Part shown: positions 23,101-35,215 of the stretch, one piece after another | How positions within the stretch are numbered: position 1 is the stretch's first letter | Layout: every line of letters begins with the position of its first letter | Notes under the pieces: model-generated | What the model was told of the DNA's origin: nothing | Seen by the model: only the letters and a program-made list of their open reading frames with translations | The model's database searches: none | Position numbers and translations under genes: made by a program | Source of the DNA: Hsuehochloa calcarea | Taxonomy: Eukaryota > Streptophyta > Magnoliopsida > Poales > Poaceae | Length of the DNA: 64,000 bases | Direction of reading: 5' to 3' | Assembly (NCBI GenBank): GCA_036346395.1 | Contig: CM070606.1 | Span: 15,672,915 to 15,736,914, forward strand

Positions 23101-24803
23101 CTCTCCGCGATCGCCAGTCGATTCGGCCCCCTGCCCGTTTTGCCTTTGCTGGTGCAGCTACTTGTGAGCCTGTCTCCTACCGGGATGTTGTTACTCATCC
23201 TGAGTGGCAGCATGCCATGGCCGAGGAGATTGCGCCCTCGAGCGCATCGGTACTTGGGATCTTGTTCCTTTCCATCTCACTCGTCCCATCACATGTAAGT
23301 GGGTCTATAAGATTAAGACTCGCTCGATGGCTCTCTTGCGCTATAAGGCGCGTCTTGTTGCTCGTGGCTTCCAATAGAGTATGGTCGTGACTACGACGAG
23401 ACTTTTGCTCTGTGGCCCACATGACCACCGTCCGCACTCTTCTTTCGGTGGCGCCTGCTCGCCATCGGTCTGCTTTCTCAACTTGATGTCAAGAATGCCT
23501 TTCTTAATGGCGAGTTGCGTGAGGAGGTCTACATGCATCCGCCACCTGGGTATTCTGTTCCTGAGGGCATGGTCTGTCGCCTTCGTCGCTCTCTCTATGG
23601 CCTTAAGCAAGCCCCTCGTGCCTGGTTTGAGCGCTTCTCCTCTGTGGTCACTGCTGCTGGCTTTTCAGCAAGTGATCATGATCCTGCGCTCTTTGTCCAC
23701 ACTTCGTCTCGTGGTCGGACTCTTCTTCTTCTGTATGTTGATGATATGATCATTACCGGAGATGACTCTGAGTACATTGCCTTTGTCAAGGCTCGTCTTA
23801 GTGAGCAGTTCCTTATGTCGGATCTTGGTCCTCTTCGTTACTTCCTTGGGATTGAGGTTACTTCCACTCCAGATGGTTTCTTTATGTCCCAAGAGAAGTA
23901 TATTCAGGATCTTCTTGATCGCGCCTCCCTCACTGATCAGCGTCCTGTTGAGACTCCTATGGAGCTCAATGTTCACCTCCGACCCTCTGATGGCGAGCCT
24001 CTTTCTGATCCGACTCGCTATCGCCACCTTGTTGGGAGTCTTGTCTACCTTTGTCATTACTCGTCCGGATATAACTTATCCGGTTCACATTACGAGTCGG
24101 TTTGTTTGCTCCCACTCAGTCCACTACGACCACCTTCTTCGAGTTCTACGATACAGCCGTGGACTATCTCGCCGCCTCTTCTTTCCACGCTCCAGCTCGC
24201 TACAGCTTCAGGCTTATTCGGATGCTACTTGGGCCAGCGATCCCTCTGATCGCCGGTCTATCTCTGCTTACTGTGTTTTTCTTGGTGGTTCGCTTATTGC
24301 CTGGAAGACGAAGAAACAGACTGCAGTTGTCTCGCTCGTCGCAGAGGTCGAGTTGCGTGCTATGGCTCTCTTTGCAGAGATTACTTGGCTACGGTGGTTA
24401 CTTGAGGATTTTGGTGTTTGTTACATTACACCTCCTCTCTTGTCGACAAGACAGTGCTATCAAGATTGCGTGACCTGTGAAGCATGAGCTCACCAAGCAT
24501 ATTGGTGTTGATGCTTCCTTCATGAGGTCTTGTGTGCATGATCAGGTGATTGCTCTTCAGTATGTGCCTTCAGAGCTTCAGATAGCGGATTTCTTCACGA
24601 AGGCCCAGACTCGAGCACAAAGATGGCTTTATCTCTCCAAACTCAGTGTTGTTGATCCACCATGAGTTTGAGAAGTGTTAGAGATATATATTAGAGATAG
24701 AATAGGACTCTAGATATTATTTGTTTTCCTTATCTGTAACATCTTCTTGTGTATATATATTGGCCCATTAGCCTCATATTGAATACAAGCGATATTCATA
24801 ACA
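20190..24803 (+). mobile_element. Copia LTR retrotransposon 1, young, inside the NLR
   Basis: The 5' LTR is 20190-20326 (137 bp) and the 3' LTR 24676-24803 (128 bp), both ending ATAACA. The 5-bp target duplication CATTT lies at 20185-20189 and 24804-24808. The primer-binding site TGGTATCAGAGC begins at 20327, immediately after the LTR. The LTRs differ by one base substitution plus nine extra bases at the start of the 5' copy, so the insertion is recent. The interior is 4.3 kb with recognisable gag, integrase, RT and RNase H in copia order. It belongs to the same family as the copia at 54179-59368. Confidence 0.95.
20365..24665 (+). pseudogene. Copia gag-pol polyprotein, many frameshifts
   Basis: The GC-rich first kilobase (20365-21270) lies where the gag start is expected but is open in several frames without a clear protein. 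A zinc-knuckle remnant reads CSYRDKFGHIESQCY (21280-21330). The integrase region begins near 21955 with QWHHRLGHLCGSRLSSL. RT carries LDVKNAFLNGELREEVYMHP (near 23485), RSLYGLKQAPRAWF and the catalytic LLLYVDDMII (near 23727). RNase H has YSDATWASDPSDRRS (near 24213). At least eight frame changes are needed to read through, most by one or two bases, although the LTRs are nearly identical. The copy was therefore either mobilised while already defective or the sequence contains indel errors. Confidence 0.85.
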
Positions 24804-26059
24804 CATTTTACAAGTTTGAATAGTGCCATCATAAACAACATGATGTTCTTGGAAGAGAGATCTTCCAACTAGTTCATCGAAGTACCGTTTCCCAATAACT
24901 GTTGGTTCATTGTCATGGCCAGTTGTATGCAACAACCCCAGTGCCATCCAAAACATGATTAAATGCTTCCTGAAAAGCTCCACATCTTTTGGAAATATTG
25001 ATAAGCATGAAAAACATGGTTTCAAATGACATGGGAGTGCATCATAACTCAATTTCAACGCGGGCAAGATGTCATGCTCATTTTGCTCAATTCTCCACAA
25101 ATTATCCTCCTTAACACGCATCCATTCTTGAACATCTCGTTTAGAGAATAACAGCCTAATGTCTTAGCTGCCAAGGGAACACCACCACATTTCTCAATAA
25201 CTGACTTCCCAATATTTATCAACTCTGGATAGCTTTCGCTATCACTTCTAAATGCACCTCGAATAAATATCTGCATGCATTCATCTAGTGGAAGTCTGGT
25301 CACATTATATGGTTCCAAAGTTTTAACTACCGATGCAACCCGTGAACTACGTGTGGTAACTATGATCACACTTCCTCTTCCACCATTTGTTAGCAGATTT
25401 CTCAGTTCTTCCCATTCATTAATTTTATCATTCCATACATCATCTAGTACTAGTAAGTACCTCTTTTCCTGCAAAAGCTGACGGAGTTTGTTTTGTAGTT
25501 TTTCCAGATTTGACTTCTTGTAGGTTTCACCAGAACCTGACTGCATTATGTCCTCTATAATTCTTTTTATATCAAATACGCTTGATACACAAGCCCATAA
25601 CTTCTCCTCAAACTTTTCATTAATTCGGTTATCATTGTATACCAACTTCGCTAGTGCAGTTTTTCCTATGCCTCCTATACCAACAAGTGGAATAACAGAT
25701 ATATTATCAGAGTCAGCGGCTCTCAGTATGATTTCGACTATCTCCTCTTTATCTTTATCCCTTCCAACAATGTCCGGCTCATACACAAAAGAGTGTGTTT
25801 CTCGATGACCCCTCACCTGATGACTATCCATTGAGTACTCAGTCAATCCAAAGTTTCTCTTGTTAGCTGCTATCTCATCTAGCCTTTCACGAACCCTTCT
25901 TATTTTGTTTCCCAATTGAAAAGGAAAAATGAGTAAATGGCCAGTACTAGTAAAAGCACCTTTTTCAACTTTTTTCCGCAATGTTTGAGTTGTAACATCA
26001 TCCAAGACATCATCTATGTCATAGATAAGAATCTGATGTGGATTCACTACCGGAGACGG

Positions 26060-26370
26060 CTTCTTTGCCGAGTGTCCCAGACTTTACCGAGTTCTTTTTA
26101 TCGGGCACTCGGCAAAGAGGCTATTTGCCGAGTGCCAGATAGAAAGAACTCGGCAAACATCTGGCATTCGGCAAAGATATGGTTTGCCGAGGGCCGAGCA
26201 CTCGGCAAACAATTACACTCGGCCAAGATCAGGTTTGCCGAGTGTCGGAGAACACTCGGCAAAGGGCACCGCCGTTAACGGCCGGCAGCCACCGTTAACC
26301 CTTTGCCGAGTGTCTTCTCCTGACACTCGGCAAAGAGGCTCCTTTCTTGAGTGTCATTTGACACTCTCGG
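26060..26370. repeat. CACTA left subterminal repeats
   Basis: Roughly ten copies of the core TTTGCCGAGTG or its reverse CACTCGGCAAA at irregular spacing. In related elements these motifs are bound by the TNPA protein. Confidence 0.85.
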
Positions 26371-27351
26371 CAAACCATATTTTTTCCCACTTTTGACCTC
26401 CAAACTTTTTCTGCAGTCCTCATACAATACTTGGTACTCCATGTTCCAATGTGGCACATTTCTCGGAATTTTCTATATTTCTTTAATTTATTTCAATTAA
26501 TTGAATTTTCTTGGATAATTCAAATTATAACTGCTAGTCATTCGAATAATGAAAAAAAAATGAATGGAAAAATGATATTCATGTTATTTAGTATAGTGTG
26601 AAGCCGTAACCAGGAACAGACCACCAATTTCGAACATCTTGTTCACGAAATATGACCACGAACTTGCGGTCGAGTTGTTTTTAAATTGTATAAAAGCAAG
26701 CGAAGTCGAAAATCATGAAACTTGTCAAGATGTCATGATATCATATGTGGAGGCTGTGATAAAATTTGAGAAGGTTTCGCGAAGTTGTCACGCACGATGC
26801 TTGCAAACCGAAGAATCTCAGAAGAAGTTGTCACGTATTCTTTCGCTTTTCTAAGGTTTGCAAGCATCATACGTGACAACTTGCGCCAAACCTTCTCAAA
26901 TTTTTATCACGACCTCCACATATGATATCATGACATCTTGACAAGTTTCATGATTTTCGGACTTCGCTTGCTTTTATACAATTTAAAACAACTCGACCGC
27001 AAGTTCGTGGTCATGTTTCGTGAACAAGATGTTCAAATTGGTGGTCTGCTCCTCGTTACTACCACACTATACTAAATAACATGAATATCATTTTTCCATT
27101 CATTTTTTCATTACTCGAATGACTAGCAGTTATAATTTGAATTATCCAAGAAAATTCAATTAATTGAAATAAATTAAAGAAATATAGAAAAAGTCCGAGA
27201 AATGTTCCACATTGGAACATGGAGTACCAGATATTGTTTGAGAACTGCAGAAAAAGTTTGGAGGTCAAAAGTGGAAAAAAAAATATGGTTTGCCGAGTGT
27301 CAAAACAAAGGAGCCTTTTTGCCGAGTGTCATGAGAAGACACTCGGCAAAG
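26301..27351. repeat. Long inverted repeat (hairpin) within the CACTA element
   Basis: The left arm, 26301-26809, is matched by the reverse complement of the right arm, 26854-27351, around a 44-bp loop (26810-26853). Matching landmarks include CTTTGCCGAGTG at the outer ends, GACCTCCAAACTTTTTCTGC against its complement near 26400 and 27250, and GAGAAGGTTT next to the loop. The arms differ by scattered substitutions and small indels. A transcript through this region would fold into a ~500-bp duplex. The outer ends of the arms contain subterminal TTTGCCGAGTG motifs. Confidence 0.9.
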
Positions 27352-27574
27352 AATTTTAAATTTTTTAAAAAACCCTCTTGCCGAGTGCCGGATCGGGGCA
27401 CTCGGCAAAGGGGATTAACCCCACGCTGGCCCGGCCGCACACACGCACACACGCACACGCGCCGCGCCGGGCTCACAGCCACGCGCCGCCGCCCGCCGCC
27501 GCCCGCTCAGCGCCCCCGCCCGCGCTCGCGCCATTATGCTGCTGCTGCCGCACGCAAGCCCCAAGGCCAAGGCT

Positions 27575-27740
27575 ACTGGAGGAGGAGGAGAAAGAGAGGA
27601 GGAGGAGGAGGAGGAGAGGAGGAAGAGAAGGAGGAGGAGGAAGAAGGAGGAAGGAGGAAGAAGGAGGAGGAGGAGGAGGAGAAAGAGAGGAGGAGGAGGA
27701 GAGGAGGAAGAGAAGGAGGAGGAGGAGGAGGAGGAGCCTC
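27575..27740. repeat. (GGA)n-rich simple repeat
   Basis: Purine-only GGA/GAA repeat on the + strand. The several long open frames over it (27202-27915 +, 27378-27860 + and antisense frames) are low-complexity artefacts rich in Arg/Glu or Ser/Leu. Confidence 0.9.
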
Positions 27741-28678
27741 GCCGCCGCGTTGCACGCCCCCGACGCTTCACCTGCCGCTTGTCCACCGGCCGCCTGGCCC
27801 TTCACCACCGCCCGCCTCACGACGCCCACTAGGTATGCCATACCGCCATCGTCGTCGTAGTATTACTAGTAGTTGCGGTAGTAGTAGTGGTAGAGTAGCA
27901 GTGGTGGTAGTCTAAGTAGTCGTAGAGTAGCAGTGATTGTTATATATATGTGGTTGGATAGAATCTTGTGCATGTCGGCCATCGTGCCGTTCATATATAT
28001 GTGCATGTCGGCTATCGTCTTTGTTGGTTTTCTTGCAGTTTTGGAAACCTCACGGTGCAGGAAGTCTTTGCGAAATTTTGTATTGACAGCTTTATGTTTC
28101 TTTTTGCGAGAGAAGAGCCGGTCGCGGGCGCCAGAGTACCTCGGCGACCCGATCGCTTTTCCTCGCCCGGCTCGCTCTGCACTGCCGCGTCGCCTCACCG
28201 CTTGCACCGACCCGCCACGGCCCGCTTAGCCCGACTCCACCGCCACCCTAGGTATAACCCTCTTTCGTATCATGGTCGTAGATCACGTAACCCGATTAAG
28301 CGTCTCTCGCTCGAAAGAGATACGGTTGGAAATATGCGAGATATTTCCATATCTAAAACCGACTGTTTGAATTGTCCACGTTTTTGGACGGCCGCGGATG
28401 CGTAGGTGGGGTTAGTTTCATGGTACGCTCCGATCCAAGACGAGTTTCGCATCATCTCCTGTTGTTCTCCGGATACACACTCTCCTGGCAGACGTGTATT
28501 TGGAGAACAGCGGAGAGGTACTGCCGAAATTCTGTCTCGAATAGGAGTAGAGCATGGAAACTAACCTCATCTACGGATCCTCGCGTGGGATTAGGACCTA
28601 TCCTCACCTATTAGATAGTAGGAACGTCGTGTAGATGCAATTGATGTTTATATTACTCGCCGCTATATATGTTAGAGG

Positions 28679-31600
28679 ATGGAGGACCGTGAGTGGATGT
28701 ACACGGGCCGCGCAAGTCAGGGTCAGGTCACCAATGAATGGATTGACAAGACCGATGCTTTCTTGGAACTGCATTTGGCGTGGTCGCTAAAGGAGCGAGT
28801 AAAATTTGTCGCCCCCGCAAGAAATGTGCAAACAGGAAAAGACAAACGAAGAAGGTCATGGGGGAACATCTTTGGAAGAGTGGATTTACGGCAGACTATA
28901 CCCGGTGGGTCTACCATGGTGAAGCCGATCGTATGAGAGAGGAGGTGGTGAGACCTCGCGTCGAGGATTATGATGCTGATGCCGGGGTAGCAGACATGTT
29001 AAATGACTATCACGAGGCACAGTTCGCTGAAGGACGTACGGAGGAGGAGCCAGAGGCAACCGCAAAGGCGTTCTACGACATGTTTGCCGCGCACAGAAAC
29101 CCCTTCACGGCCAGACAAAGGTTTCTCAACTGGATGCCATTGGACGCATAATGGCGTTAAAGTCCCAGTATAGCCTGAGTCGAGACGCCTTCGATGGTAT
29201 GTTGCGCTATTGGCACCTGCCGGAGGGTCACCTTCTGCCAAAGAGCATGCACGAGTCACAGAAACTCCTTCGTGCACTTAAGATGCCGTATGAGCAGATA
29301 CATGCTTGCCCGAAGGGGTGCGTCCTATTTAGGAACAAATACGTGGAAGCAAAGTCTCGCCCAAAGTGTAAATCATCTAGGTTCCTAGAGGTAGATTCCG
29401 TGATGGCGGAAGAGGCGACTTGACATTCCCATGACAATCCTACGGCACCTTCCGTTCATACCGAGGATCCAACGGCTATACATGACCGAGGAATCCGTGA
29501 AACAGATGACATGGCACAAAAATGGCAAACGATACAATCCTGACAGGATGGTACATGCATCCGATGGTGAAGCATGGACCCACTTTGATGGCATTCATCA
29601 TGAGAAAGCTAAAGAGGCTCAGAATGTATGCGTGTTCTTGGCGGCAAGATGGGTTCAATCCTTATGGAATGATGGCTGCCCCATACACATGTTGGCCCGT
29701 GTTCGTTATCCCCCTCAATCTCCCTCCCCGGCGTATGCTTTCAACAACAGAACGTATTCTTGTCGTTGATAATTCCTGGACACCCGGGGAATAATATGGG
29801 TGTGTTCATGGAGCCTGTGATTGTTGAATTGGTCCGTGCTTGGGAGGAAGGGGTATGGACATACGACCGAGCTACAAAGAAAAACTTCAAAATGCATGTT
29901 TGGTACCACTACTCCCTGCATGACTTCCTGGCGTATGGGATATTCTGCGCCTGGTGTGTTCACGGGAAGTTCCCATGCCCAGTATGCAAGGAAGGTCTGA
30001 GGTTCATTTGGTTGCAGAAGGGTGGCAAGTATTCATCGTTCGACAAACATCGGCAATTCCTCCCTCTTGACCATGCATTCAGACGAGACATCAAGAACTT
30101 TACGAAAGGTGTCGTAGTGACAGACCCTGCACCACCGATAATGACTGGTGCCGCGGTTCGTGAACAGATAGATGGTCTCGTGGTCAATCCAGAAGGTGGT
30201 TTTGTCGGATATGGTGAGCAACATATGTGGACTCATAAGTCGGGCTTGACTCGGCTCCCCTATTTTGATGACCTTCTCCTTCCACACAACATTGATGTAA
30301 TGCACACTGAAAAGAATATTGCCGAGGCACTTTGGGCAACAATCATGGACATTACTGACAAGTCAAAGGACAACGTTAAGGCTAGCGTGGATCTGGCAAC
30401 GATATGCGATAGACCAAACCAACATATGAAGCCTCCTAGTCGCGGCAAGACATGGAGAAGGCCTAAGGCCGATTTTGTCTTGAGCAAGCCCCAAAGGAGG
30501 GAAGTACTAGAATGGATCCAGACGTTAATGTTCCCTGATGGGTATGCAGCTAATCTGAGGAGGGGAGTGAACTTATCTACTATGCGAGTCTTAGGGATGA
30601 AGAGTCATGACTACCACATATGGATTGAGCGGCTTCTTGGCGATGGTTCGAGGCTATGTCCCTGAGCATGTCTGGCTAGTGCTGGCAGAGTTGAGCTATT
30701 TCTTCGCTTGCTTTGTGCCAAGGAGTTATCTCGGACCGTGATTGCTGACTTGGAAAGAATGGCACCTGTGTTGCTCTGTAAGTTGGAGAAGATCTTTCCA
30801 CCCGGCTTCTTCAATCCGATGCAGCATTTGATTTTGCACCTCCCGTACGAGGCACGAATGGGGGGGCCCGTGCAGGCCGTTGGTGCTATCCAATCGAGAG
30901 ATGTCTAAAGGTTCTTCGAAAGAAATGTAGAAATAAATGTAAAATCGAGGCTTCCATTGCAGAGGCATACATTCTGGAGGAGGTGGCGAACTTCACAACA
31001 ACATACTATGGTAACAACCTCCCTAGCGTGCATAATCCACCCCCTCGTTACAATGCTGGCGAAAATGAATCGAACCTCAGCCTTTTCCGAGGGCAACTCG
31101 GAAGCGCAAGTGCATCGACCCCCAAGACCTTGAATCATGAAGAGTGGCGCCATATCATGCTATACGTGTTGACCAACCTTGAAGTGGCACCAGACATGCG
31201 AAGAAGTTCTCAACGAACTTGTTAAATACGCGTCACTATTCTCGCATCCAACCCCTTGTTTCTTGTTGGTGCAGTGGAATTTCTTCATGAATTTCAAGGC
31301 CAATCAAGGGATCCTACCCCACGCCGGTAGATACCCTTCTTAGATGTGGTGCGAGAAATGGAATGCCCGATTTCATTTCTTGGTTCAAACGGAAGGTACC
31401 GTCCAATTTAGCTCGTACTTAGTTTGACATTCCAAGTTACTCGTACGTGCGAATAATATAACGATGTATCCCGCTTGAGCTTGCGGGGCGGAGGATGCGT
31501 CTATGTGTGCCGAGTTGAGACAAAGTTGCCGATAGCTTTGCCTATAGGGTCGTCATTTTACGGTTATGACGTGAATGGATATCGCTTTCGCACAACAAGC

Positions 31601-32259
31601 TACGAGCGAGTTGGCCCAATCAAGAACCACAAGTTCCGAGTTTTACGCCGGCGTTGATGAGGTCGAGTATTATGGAAGAATTGAAGAAATATACGAACTC
31701 AAGTTTCATGGTTCCAAACCTTTTAATCCTGGCCATATTCAAATGCCATTGGTTTGATCCTCAAGTAACGAGACGGACATATTCTAATCTTGGGCTAGTC
31801 GAAATTGACGAGATTCCGTCTTACCAGGAGACGATGTCTATATTGTGGCCCAACAGGCCACACAAGTTTATTATCTCCCATATGCGTGTCAAACCATAAG
31901 GCATCTTAAGGGTTGGGGTATCGCCACACGGTAAAGTGCCTGTCCCAAACGATGAAGATTACAACTTAGACCCAAACACATATGACGGAGAGTTCTTTCA
32001 AGAAGAGGGACTAGAAGGGAGGTTTGAGATAGACTTAACCAAAGCGATCGGAATGGAGTAGACAATGAAACAGGTTATTGAAGAGGACGCTGGAGATGAG
32101 GTGCACAATGTGAAGGACTTTCAAATGCTTGAGCGATTACATTTAGACAATGACAATGGCAACATTGCTCATTCGGATAGTGTTGATTATTTCGACATGA
32201 TTGATAGTGATGATGAGACTTATGATCCAACTAATCCCGATCATGAAGATTATTTCTAA
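28679..32259 (+). pseudogene. CACTA transposase TNP2, multiple frameshifts
   Basis: The start MEDREWMYTGRASQGQVT and a downstream Lys/Arg-rich Cys region form the transposase-associated domain (28679-28900). The TNP2 (Transposase_21) core runs from about 29000 to 30665, with FNPYGMMAAPYTCWPVFVI in pieces and NNMGVFMEPVIVELVRAW, then AWCVHGKFPCPVC and LPHNIDVMHTEKNIAEAL. A DUF4218-like region follows (30700-31225, FFNPMQHLILHLPYEARMGG, SIAEAYILEEVANF). A DUF4216-like region (31560-31900, KCHWFDPQV) and an acidic tail ending HEDYF at 32259 close the gene. The domain order is that of complete plant TNP2 proteins. At least six frame changes and stops interrupt it. The protein, when intact, cuts at the element termini. 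Confidence 0.88.
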
Positions 32260-32380
32260 TACATGTAATACTATGTTATTTTGTAATTACGTTTTGTTTA
32301 TTTTTGCATCTCTTTCTAAGTACTTCTTGTTTATCTGTGCTTATTGGTTTACTCTTTTTAATTGCAGGTGATTGAACAAA

Positions 32381-34240
32381 GATGGTGGGCGGTGGGATGA
32401 GGAAGCTAACGTCCTTGTACCGAAGGACAAGGACCATTGAACCGGGAGAGTAGGAGGAGGAGCGGCCGCAGAGGGAGTCGCCGCCGCCGCCTGTCGTGAG
32501 GAGGAGGAGGAGGAGCAGTGCCCTGTGAGGACGCCGAGGCGCAGGAGGACGCATGTGAGGACGGCGAGGAGGCGAGGAGGACGCGCAGGAGGGGCACGAG
32601 GAGGCGCAGGAGGACGCGCAGAGGATCTGCGAGGAGGAGGCGATGCAGGGGTTCCGCTTCCTCTAGTTCGTCGAGCGCCTACTTGCGAGGTCCCGCGAGC
32701 CTCCCTCAGCGACCGATACCTCGTGAGAGACGCCCGCTGATTCGACCCGAGGGGAAAAGTAAGTAACTTTAGATGTTATCACTACTTTATATGATATGTT
32801 GAAAATCAAAATAGAAATTAATAATTTTTCTTAATCACTTGGGTAGGAACTGGATGATTGTGGCGAGTGGAGGTGCTCACACACGCCAAGTCAATGGCAT
32901 CCTCGGTCTTCGTGCAAGGAGCACTTCCCTGGCCTGGTTGAGTACGCCGGAGTGACTGGGCCGGCCTACTCGCTTGACCACTCACGCCGCTTCGATGTCG
33001 CAGATCGGGCCCGCAGGTATTCAACAACAAGGCGGAGCGGGTGAAGCAAGAGCTGTAGGTAAGTCTTCCTCGCACTACATTGCTCAATACATCGTATTCA
33101 TTGGACATTCTTGAAATAATGAATGGATACATCGTGTTTGTATGCAGGATTTCTTTAGATGCCAGGACGGACATGAGGCCAGGGCGGATGCGGTGGCTAC
33201 CAAATGCTGCAAAAAACTCGTCGTGGACATGCATTACGAGGCGCGCATCCAGGCCGTCGTAACTTACCACGGGACCGTCCTTGGAACGAAGGTCACCAAA
33301 AGGGACGCAAGAACCATGGCGTCGACCGACCAAGCACTGCAGTAAATACGTAACATTAATACTGATTCATTTTGAGATTAAGTAGGCTTAATTTCATCTT
33401 CTGATATGTCATGTACTTGATGGCCTGTAGATGATTCCTTATTGGTGCGCCGCGCATCCCCAGTGCTGGGAACAGATGGTGCACAAGTGGTGCTCACGCG
33501 AGTGGGAGGAGACGCACAACTTGTGCCGGGAGCGGCGTTTGATGATGCCAGGTGTAGCACACCATCAAGGTAGCCGCAACCTCAGCGGATACGCAGAAAC
33601 ATGGGTACGCGAATTCATTTATTTATTCTAACGCTCAATTCTGCATGATTTCTAATCATCTTGCTGTTTTTCTCGCAGTCGGCGTCACATGGTGGCTAGC
33701 CTTGCTCCATCTTCAAGGCATTTGCTATGGCCCACAAGGGCAAGGCGACGTCCTGACGTCGACTACAACCCGGAGGACGGGTCCGAGGCGTCTGAGAATG
33801 CGACCGCCCACAACCGCCTTAGTGAGTACACATCGATGGCAAGGGAGGTCCATGGGCCGAGTACGATCCGAGCACCGGGACCTTGATGGAGAAGTCGCCA
33901 TGAGGGTGGGAGGAGGCAAGAAGCATGGGCGACATCGCATTGGCGACGGCAAGAATCGACTCGGCCGCTACTCCCGCCTCTCCAGATTCGAGCAAGCAAG
34001 ACGAGCACGAGCCCGCCATACGACCTCGGCAGACACTTCACACCACCGGTGGAGGCACTCGAGGTTATTCTGGTTTATTCGCTGCTCATTGGTTTTTTCA
34101 TACCTTTCCTTTGCATTATTGTAACATTGGGGTGAATATATTGTAGGCCAAATTGGAACAAGAGAGGAGGATACAGGAGCGGATGCAGAAGATGGAGAGG
34201 GTGGAGGCCGAGCGGGAGGCCGAGCAATGAGGATGGCGAG
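32381..34240 (+). pseudogene. CACTA second gene, TNPA-like (Transposase_24 family)
   Basis: Begins near 32381 with MVGGGMRKLTSLYRRTR, followed by a GC-rich acidic/Arg-rich stretch. Then come AVVTYHGTVLGTKVTKRDA (33255), DQALQ and, after an intron, MIPYWCAAHPQCWEQMVHKW (33431) with a downstream run matching the plant Ptta/En-Spm transposase family. Pieces near 33820 read YTSMAREVHGP, and a C-terminal coiled-coil-like segment lies at 34147-34230 (QERRIQERMQKMERVEAERE in another frame). The role inferred from the family is subterminal-repeat binding and regulation. Frameshifted in several places. Confidence 0.72.
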
Positions 34241-34609
34241 ATTCTTCAAGACATGCAAAGTCTTGGCGCCCACGGTGTACCTCCGCCACCTTCGCTATTC
34301 GCTCCACCTCCACCTCCTCACTATTCTACTCTGTGAGTATAAATGTTTTAGTTTGTATGTTCATGCTTACGGTCAAACCTAGTGGAGTATGAAAGTTTTA
34401 TTCATGTATGGTATATATTTATCTTGTCTCACACATGCAATCTCTTCTCCTTTGTGCAGAATCAATCTAGGATCGAACAATCCTCATGCTTGATGAATCC
34501 TTCACCAAATCAGTCTCATTGGCCATCTTAGTGATACTACTTGTGGTTGTTAATGGTACTTCTATTTGCAATTATGGTTGTAGATGATGGAGCACTTGGA
34601 TTACTTGTG

Positions 34610-34720
34610 AAGTTATTTGTGATATATTGTGAGACATGTGACGCTTGTGATATATATGTGGTGTTGGTGATATATATGTGTCGTTGATGATATATATGTG
34701 ATGTTGATGATGTTTGTTAT
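34610..34720. repeat. Short tandem repeat around GATATATATGTG
   Basis: About four units of GATATATATGTG plus a variable TGTTGATG-like spacer, about 28-34 bp each, in the 3' part of the CACTA element after the TNPA-like gene. Confidence 0.7.
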
Positions 34721-34779
34721 ATATATATCTTCCGCTTATTTGGATGGGATGTAAAACAACTAAAAAGGTGTTTTAAATA

Positions 34780-35215
34780 CTTTGTCGAGTGCAATGGCCA
34801 TGACACTCGCAAAGTGACCATGCTTTGCCGAAAGTGCAAAGGCCATTGCACTCGGCAAACATCGTCGATTTGCCGAGTGCCACGGGCCAGGCACTCGGCA
34901 AAGATGGCCTGTTTGCCGAGTGTCCTCCCGGTGGCACTCGGCACAGACGCCACCTTTGCCGAGTGTTTGATTCAATGGCACTCGGCAAAGCGGAGACCTT
35001 TGCCGAGTGCTTGACCTTGACACTCGGCAAGGACGTCGTCACGGTGTTAGATTAGCACTCGGCAAAGCCTTTGCCGAGTGCCCGATAAAGTGCACTCGGC
35101 AAAGGGGTCTTTGCCGATAAACTGTTTACCGAGCGCCCACTCGGCAAAGCCTTTGCCGAGTGTATATCGTCCTGTGCCGAGTGCCTGAGGCACTCGGCAA
35201 AGAAGCTGTCTCTAG
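34780..35215. repeat. CACTA right subterminal repeats
   Basis: About fifteen TTTGCCGAGTG/CACTCGGCAAA motifs, many as facing pairs separated by 8-15 bases, so that the region forms a ladder of small hairpins. The array is denser than at the left end. Confidence 0.9.

Noticed and set aside
24774..26047. Independent NBS-LRR gene separate from the 19-20 kb LRR fragments
   Set aside because: The copia target duplication and the continuous CKM/HDLVHDLA reading show they are one gene.
27202..27915. Long open frames on both strands over a GGA-rich tract
   Set aside because: The frames are open because the DNA is a GGA/GAA simple repeat. The products are Arg/Glu or Ser/Leu runs without domain content and overlap on opposite strands.
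32406..32766. Arg-rich open frames near the TNPA start
   Set aside because: GAG/GGC repeat composition. They belong to the low-complexity N-terminal linker of the CACTA second gene.
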